Part shown: positions 42,501-45,908 of the stretch, one piece after another
Position numbering within the stretch: the stretch's first letter is position 1
Layout of the letters: every line of letters begins with the position of its first letter
From: Defluviitaleaceae bacterium
GTDB lineage: Bacteria > Bacillota > Clostridia > Lachnospirales > UBA5962
Assembly (NCBI GenBank): GCA_009779915.1
Contig: WRBA01000018.1
Coordinates: 1 to 45,908, forward strand
Length of the DNA: 45,908 nt
Direction of reading: 5' to 3'
Notes under the pieces: generated by a model
What the model saw: only the letters and a program-made list of their open reading frames with translations
The model's database searches: none
What the model was told of the DNA's origin: nothing
Translations under genes and position numbers: made by a program

Positions 42501-43364
42501 ATATATACCGCCGCCGTTTGAGGCTCTGTTCCATCTTAGCGCAGCATTGCCGCTGATGTTTATTACAGAGTTTTCTGAGTGTACAGCCCCACCTTGCGAA
42601 CCTTCTGCACCATTATACCAAATATCGCCGCCGGAGATATTAAGAGTAGCTCCGTCCTTTGCATCAAAAGCAACAATATTAAAGTTTTGCACAACGCCGC
42701 CCTGCATATATACAGTGCCGCCCTGCACATTAAAACCTACATTGGTACTTGAACCATGAAAAACGCCGTCTGTTACAGACAGGCTGCCCTCTACCACAAA
42801 AGCGGCATCTACGCCGCCGCTGGCATAGAAGTTAAAACTGCCCTGAAGAATGATATCCTGTCCATAGCGTATATAGATGGTGTCATAGGCGTAAATATCG
42901 CCGTATAAGTCAATATATCCCGACTCTTCATAACCTGCTTCATCTATAAGCATTTGCAGTTCAGTGCCTGTAAGATTTGCAGTCAGAAGCGATACAGATA
43001 CATCTATAAGCGCAGATGGAGCCTGTACCGCGTTCCCCTCTTCATCCTCTTCGGCTTCTTCTTCATCTTCTTCGACGTCACCGTTTCCTTCTTCTGGCGT
43101 CTCCGTCAAATCTTCTTCGGAATTATCCTCAGTAAGTTCGAGTGTGGGCGGCACAATATCCGTCCCAGAGCTACTTTCCTGTTCTGCACCTTCGCCTTCC
43201 TCATTTGCTTCAAGTACAAAGATTCCTTCTGCCGTTTCATTAGCTGCAACCTCTATCGATTGCGGCAACGGTACAAAAGTACTTAATAGAGTAAATGTCA
43301 AAAGCAAGCAAAATATCCTTTTTACGAAGACATTTACATCTATTTGTTTTGGGCTTTTATACAT
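39513..43364 (-). CDS. Large sortase-anchored beta-helix surface protein
   Basis: A 1283-residue secreted protein. Signal peptide with core FCLLLTFTLLSTFVP; an acidic Glu-rich segment (50-110); a right-handed beta-helix region (about 130-430) with Gly-rich rungs such as GGGIYAYSSQINLHAGHIGEN and GGGIYLVNSAMSMKGGYINRN; a large mixed region; a PPTEPP-type Pro/Thr stalk (about 1050-1210); then NPQTS (39621-39635), a hydrophobic helix and the end NKKTKQ. The beta-helix resembles polymorphic outer-surface/pectate-lyase-like adhesins. The stalk DNA contains a 97-bp direct repeat. It lies 85 bases after another NPQT protein gene on the same strand and probably shares its promoter. Likely an adhesin held in the wall by the plasmid sortase. 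Confidence 0.87.
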   Translation of the reverse strand: MYKSPKQIDVNVFVKRIFCLLLTFTLLSTFVPLPQSIEVAANETAEGIFVLEANEEGEGAEQESSSGTDIVPPTLELTEDNSEEDLTETPEEGNGDVEEDEEEAEEDEEGNAVQAPSALIDVSVSLLTANLTGTELQMLIDEAGYEESGYIDLYGDIYAYDTIYIRYGQDIILQGSFNFYASGGVDAAFVVEGSLSVTDGVFHGSSTNVGFNVQGGTVYMQGGVVQNFNIVAFDAKDGATLNISGGDIWYNGAEGSQGGAVHSENSVINISGNAALRWNRASNGGGIYAYSSQINLHAGHIGENHSYTDGGGIYLVNSAMSMKGGYINRNTADSNGAGVYLSNSQFTMGLGEWSSVYGEISENTAQGNGGGVFITGTASWFHKAGAAQLRMNTASNGGGIHVDGLDVLERVLIGSPNEVGHGAVYGNTATSGPVPYKYPALYEVYERTIHNDSWSLNNLRGEPHHQGYNNDDIAITGAPGFENVVTRQMDSLDISQTDYRLVGWFETDLPGEASPNWNYIADYRIIMAGIVPTLDVYAYGYAESERRVLGAVPSVLFEGTPIYDGMEVPRDAVFALSYEFAVYEGHFFNSIAVLIPEMLVTEYAEAIEYAGRNYEGGYYTVTFEMPASLDLANLNALEQITLLSSGRQVAVNLTAQAITGTSQGVMPPWAPPIADSPLGSVHNFGLLVLGDLRMDAQGYFHSESGVLVSGNIYMYHGNTLDFGEAHKGVGMQLPEYNPRLIVGGVLNANYPYTGTGIPPQIGPYNTYSVILHGGDILMRDDPHPNDTITSKGYIGTDSPTPHGTDADSDGFYTNWNTIPTVSSAEIDNFFNAAQSDLSNLSDFFVSDEILGLDNVVRGEISEFVGPWEPWYFILPDDTERFSQYTIVYTIENPQFLNYSPYSLVLPSLSFPSWFEGNYIINISVDNPYNADFMDIIDTQIISESSFADGYELARAYSHRIIWNFVNSGGVGEIGTNYGHIIGNILAPQANFNAPRGGSVNGEMVVNDFIHGGQGFEMHTTSILQQPGRPPIPIWPMPPGVTNPPIDPPTEPPGTVVPPIGIVPPGTTEPPTEPPDITNPPIDPPTEPPTEPPTEPPGIAVPPIGIVPLEPPDITNPPIDPPTEPPGTVVPPIGIVPPGSTEPPTEPPTEPPDITDPPIEFPPVPPIGTTDPPTEPPTEPPVELPDTDELGENDGNEDYPGYPGASPGPPGEIGILPDTDEPSEEEGDEDYPGYPGASPGPPGGNPQTSDNYSFTGLIISITGFAISVLVIILSQIQYNKKTKQ
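39931..40246 (-). repeat. 97-bp direct repeat in Pro/Thr stalk
   Basis: Copies 39931-40027 and 40150-40246 differ at three positions and lie 219 bases apart start to start. As 219 is divisible by three, recombination between them would delete or duplicate 73 residues of the stalk in frame. Confidence 0.85.
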
Positions 43365-43449
43365 AGCATCCCCCCTTTTATTTGTTTATTTTATTCTAAC
43401 ATACTTATCGGATAAAATGCAAGATTAATTAATATTCTTCGATATTCCT

Positions 43450-44634
43450 TTATGCTTGACCCCGGTCTTTATTTACCCTTAAAACAAGAATAATAATAAG
43501 CCATCCCAAAGACAGCAAAAACCCTATAGCAGCTATCATAAATCCTAAAAAACTTTGATTATCACCTGTTTGCGGATTAACGCTGTTTTGGCTGATTGAA
43601 TCCTGTTCATCTTGCGGCTGTCCTGAAGGTTCTTCGCTATTTTCATTATCTCCGTTACCTTCACCGCCCTCGCTGCTTGTGTTATCATCCGCTTGACTAT
43701 CAAATTCAGACTCAGGCTCGGCAGTCTCCGCTTCTTCGCTATGCCCGTTACCAAACATTTCTCCGCCCGCGTTACCTCCGTCATCTGCTTCGCCCGATGG
43801 CAAAACAGGCGCAAAAAGTCCGGCAGCGGCTGCAGAAACAGGTATGGGCACTCCTGAACCTAGTTGTGATGCTGCTTGCTCTTGCAGCATTGTTGCGGGA
43901 GGCAAAGCACCAGTTGGCAGTGTGAATATACCGCCTGCACCAAATATATTTGTTTGCGGTTGACCTCCTGTAACGGTATGGTCTTGAACTTGGTTTTGCT
44001 GTTCTAAAGCCTGACCGCTTAAATTGCCCTCTTCGGCTCCATATACAATCAATGCAGCACCATATTCTATATTTATACTATCCGCTATGCTTATGGGTTC
44101 GTCTTCTCTTGAAAACACAATATCACCGGCAAAGGGATTACTTTCCTCACCCAATATAAGACTTCCTCCGACAGAAAAATGCAAAGAATCCCCATCTGTA
44201 CCGACCCTATTTAATATAATGTCGTAGGACTTGCCATTAATCAATGTTATATATGAATTTTGAGGTATTATCAACTGATGCGTCATGGTTATGCTATTCA
44301 TTATTCTTATAATTCTAGTTCCAAAGTCCGGTATTTGGGAACTTAGCTGCTCAAAATTAGTAACTTCAACTACATCATACACTGTATACAACTCTTCATT
44401 TTCCATAACTTCTATGGTATTCTCTTCTTCAGCAATAACCTTTTCATCCTCTTCGAAATCATTTTTACAGCTTTCTTCATATTCCTCGCTTTGTGCGATA
44501 CTTATTGCATATCCGTTGTTTTCATCTGCATACTCTAATTCTTCATAAAGATTTTGAAAAAAGGAATTTAACAGCAAAAAAACAAGCAAAAGCGCCACAA
44601 TATGCATCAACAACTTGCCTTTTTTTGTATTCAT
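43450..44634 (-). CDS. Sortase-anchored surface protein
   Basis: A 394-residue secreted protein. Signal region MHIVALLLVFLLLNSFF; an acidic segment (45-85); a short beta-solenoid-like domain (about 90-200; RIIRIMNSITMTHQLIIPQN) that resembles the openings of the two larger surface proteins; a Pro/Ala/Gly-rich middle; an acidic Ser/Asn/Gln stalk; NPQTG (43564-43578), a hydrophobic helix and tail RVNKDRGQA. ATG 44634 is chosen over the longer frame because AAGGGGTGGGG lies just before it. It has a good promoter at 44692-44721 and leads the unit with the large beta-helix protein. Probably a wall-anchored adhesin or a cap/partner of its neighbour. Confidence 0.82.
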   Translation of the reverse strand: MNTKKGKLLMHIVALLLVFLLLNSFFQNLYEELEYADENNGYAISIAQSEEYEESCKNDFEEDEKVIAEEENTIEVMENEELYTVYDVVEVTNFEQLSSQIPDFGTRIIRIMNSITMTHQLIIPQNSYITLINGKSYDIILNRVGTDGDSLHFSVGGSLILGEESNPFAGDIVFSREDEPISIADSINIEYGAALIVYGAEEGNLSGQALEQQNQVQDHTVTGGQPQTNIFGAGGIFTLPTGALPPATMLQEQAASQLGSGVPIPVSAAAAGLFAPVLPSGEADDGGNAGGEMFGNGHSEEAETAEPESEFDSQADDNTSSEGGEGNGDNENSEEPSGQPQDEQDSISQNSVNPQTGDNQSFLGFMIAAIGFLLSLGWLIIILVLRVNKDRGQA

Positions 44635-44691
44635 GCCCCACCCCTTCCTCAAGATATACGAATTAATTTTATGTTCTGTTTGTTTAATTTT

Positions 44692-44721
44692 ATCATAAAA
44701 AAAGACTAAACACAATGACAA
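44692..44721 (-). promoter_or_regulatory. Promoter of two-gene surface-protein unit
   Basis: Minus strand TTGTCA (44716-44721) and TATGAT (44692-44697), spacer 18. A 10-bp inverted repeat AAAGACTAAA/TTTAGTCTTT (44701-44710 with 44738-44747) overlaps the spacer and could be an operator. Confidence 0.65.
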
Positions 44722-44747
44722 AACAAAACGATAGATATTTAGTCTTT

Positions 44748-45543
44748 ACTGTATCTTCAAAAATGAGTATATAGTAATATTAAACTATCATAATAAACCA
44801 GGTATCTTTTTTATAAATTACAGTATGCATTAATAAGCAATTGCAGTAAAATATTTAAGAATAGACAAACGGCGTTGTTATAAGTAATTCCGGGCTTACC
44901 TTGGAATTACTGTGTGCAGTCATGCGTCCGATTATATATGATGTGTCCGACCAAACCCAGTATAATAATGGTTTCTTTAGCAGAACAGTTTAAGCGTTTT
45001 TAAATATCTCATAATATTGTATAAGTAGAGAAGATGCAATTTTGCCAAAAGGATATCCGGCAGTAATTTCAAAAATCCCACCCCTGGGCAGTTTTAATTT
45101 ATACCAAAATAGTGTTTAATTAATATGCGATATTTTCAAACTTGAAGGATATATAAATTTTACTGTGTTTATAAAGCTTTAAAAGTTTTGAAAAAAATTC
45201 TTGCACTATTAATATACTTATGATATAGTATATTAATAGTGTTAAACCCAATGAATACCATATTTCGATGCATTTTATAGTATGTGCTTGACTGATATAG
45301 AATTATCCTTTAATCACCACATATTATTCTTGAATAGATAACTTTTATAAGCTATGTGTTGCAGTATGAACAAAACAAATAGGAAGCCTCTTAACAGGGC
45401 GAATATACGCATAAACCCGTATACGCACGCCAAAGTTTTGTTATAAGCACAACCACATCGTGCGCAAAACTAAGGACCTGAAAGTGTCCTGTTGTTATAT
45501 GCATACTGCATTTACATAAATAATAAAAAAGGAGAGAGCGAAA
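44748..45543. other. Long intergenic region upstream of wrap-around surface gene
   Basis: About 800 bases without a convincing gene. It contains a 9-bp inverted repeat (44883-44891 with 44903-44911), the promoter and palindrome at 45202-45241, and several short stems in 45400-45490 (for example AGTTTTG with CAAAACT, and AGGAC with GTCCT). No rRNA, tRNA or known riboswitch could be recognised by eye. Confidence 0.6.
45202..45241 (+). promoter_or_regulatory. Promoter embedded in a palindrome
   Basis: TTGCAC (45202-45207) and TATAGT (45224-45229), spacer 16, overlap a 14-bp inverted repeat (45204-45217 with 45228-45241). It could drive the surface gene at 45544, with a leader of about 300 bases and a regulator-binding site over the promoter. 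Confidence 0.45.
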
Positions 45544-45891
45544 ATGTCAAAGACAAAAAGAAGCAAAATGATGCCTCGCATAATGGCCGTTTTGCTAGTC
45601 TTTACGCTGGTTAGCTCAAATTTCACCTCTGCGCTGTTTGCAACAGAGTTTGAAGAAAATGCAAGCGTAACCAGCAGCTACAACGAGCCGGGCGACCCCG
45701 GAGGGGACAATGAATCTTCTGCTAATGCTGAAGAAGACTCGTCCATGGAGGGTGGAGTCGAAACAAATGTAAGCGGAGAAGAAGGCCGGGAGGACCAAGA
45801 TAATCAGTTAAATTATAAAGATTCTGAATACCCCCCCCCCCCCCCCCACCCCCGAGGAACAAAAAAAAAAAACAAAAAAAACATAAAATAA
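45544..45891 (+). CDS. Surface protein, 5' part of wrap-around gene (signal peptide)
   Basis: The N-terminus of the protein continued at 31-3555. GGAGAGAG precedes ATG 45544. The signal peptide (about 1-33) has a basic start MSKTKRSKMMPR, core IMAVLLVFTLVSS and a likely cut after ALFA. An acidic Ser/Gly/Glu-rich segment follows to Tyr96, then prolines from the poly-C tract. Sequence is trustworthy to about 45847; beyond that it becomes A-rich low-quality base calls, so the stop at 45889-45891 is probably not real. Joined across the tract with C count corrected to a multiple of three after the Tyr codon, the frame runs into ETPGESN at 64. As read, both ends give an out-of-frame tract. Confidence 0.8.
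   Translation: MSKTKRSKMMPRIMAVLLVFTLVSSNFTSALFATEFEENASVTSSYNEPGDPGGDNESSANAEEDSSMEGGVETNVSGEEGREDQDNQLNYKDSEYPPPPPHPRGTKKKNKKNIK
45831..45847 (+). repeat. Poly-C homopolymer tract, right copy
   Basis: Seventeen Cs directly after GAATA, the same place as the 14-C run at 50-63. The difference of three is either sequencing slippage or real length variation in the population. Confidence 0.75.
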
Positions 45892-45908
45892 GAAGAAAGA
45901 CACAACGA

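Noticed and set aside
45390-45500. A cyclic-di-GMP-I riboswitch suggested by ACAGGGC and ACGCCAAAG in the leader.
   Set aside because: The spacing and tetraloop-receptor parts of that class could not be found by eye, so it is left as an untested possibility rather than annotated.
45848-45908. Treating the A-rich sequence after the poly-C tract as a real coding end (stop at 45889-45891).
   Set aside because: It is low-complexity A-rich sequence typical of base-call failure after a homopolymer, and does not match the well-formed continuation at 64 onward.

Overview
The window reads as one complete circular plasmid of about 45.8 kb from a low-GC anaerobic Firmicute, most likely class Clostridia. 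The two ends overlap: bases 1-50 are a degraded copy of 45782-45831, and both ends run into the same poly-C tract. One surface-protein gene starts at 45544 and continues at position 31. Plasmid identity rests on a Rep_3 initiator, 22-bp iterons, a ParA/ribbon-helix-helix partition pair and a serine resolvase. No relaxase or conjugation gene was seen. Strong GGAGG ribosome sites, a 2-hydroxyacyl-CoA dehydratase activase (strict-anaerobe chemistry), a class B sortase and a SPASM radical SAM enzyme support the host guess; no rRNA or tRNA is present to fix it.

Layout. (1) 39513-45908 wrapping to 3555, plus 18974-20026: four large secreted proteins, each ending in NPQT[G/S], a hydrophobic helix and a polar or basic tail. 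(2) 3804-11419, minus strand: MoxR ATPase, DUF58, a DUF4129-type membrane protein, class B sortase and a metallo-beta-lactamase-fold protein in one tight run, followed by a separately promoted secreted M6 metalloprotease. (3) 11500-14242: repB, iteron region, parA and an RHH partner. (4) 14565-18854: a 1429-residue activase/dehydratase-like fusion. (5) 20109-20783: resolvase. (6) 21260-29836: a RiPP-type cluster with a 33-residue precursor, a radical SAM maturase, three ABC half-transporters, a GyrI-like unknown, and, across a divergent palindromic control region, a 60-residue exported peptide beside an HTH-TPR regulator of the RRNPPA type. (7) 29960-39482: a carbohydrate module with a ROK repressor, CutC, LplB/LplC/LplA-type transporter, GH29 alpha-L-fucosidase, a double-thioredoxin-like lipoprotein and an MlrC-like metallopeptidase.

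How the parts may work together. The plasmid seems to carry its own surface-display system: a sortase B plus four NPQT[G/S] substrates, with a protease that might trim them. Sequencing broke inside a coding poly-C tract in one of these substrates. As read, both copies of the tract put the gene out of frame, so the gene may be phase variable. The second notable module couples a probable peptide-pheromone receptor pair to a two-cysteine RiPP operon. Three intergenic sites carry related long AT-rich palindromes, one directly upstream of parA, which are candidate centromere-like or recombination sites. Family calls come from motif reading only; no database search was possible.
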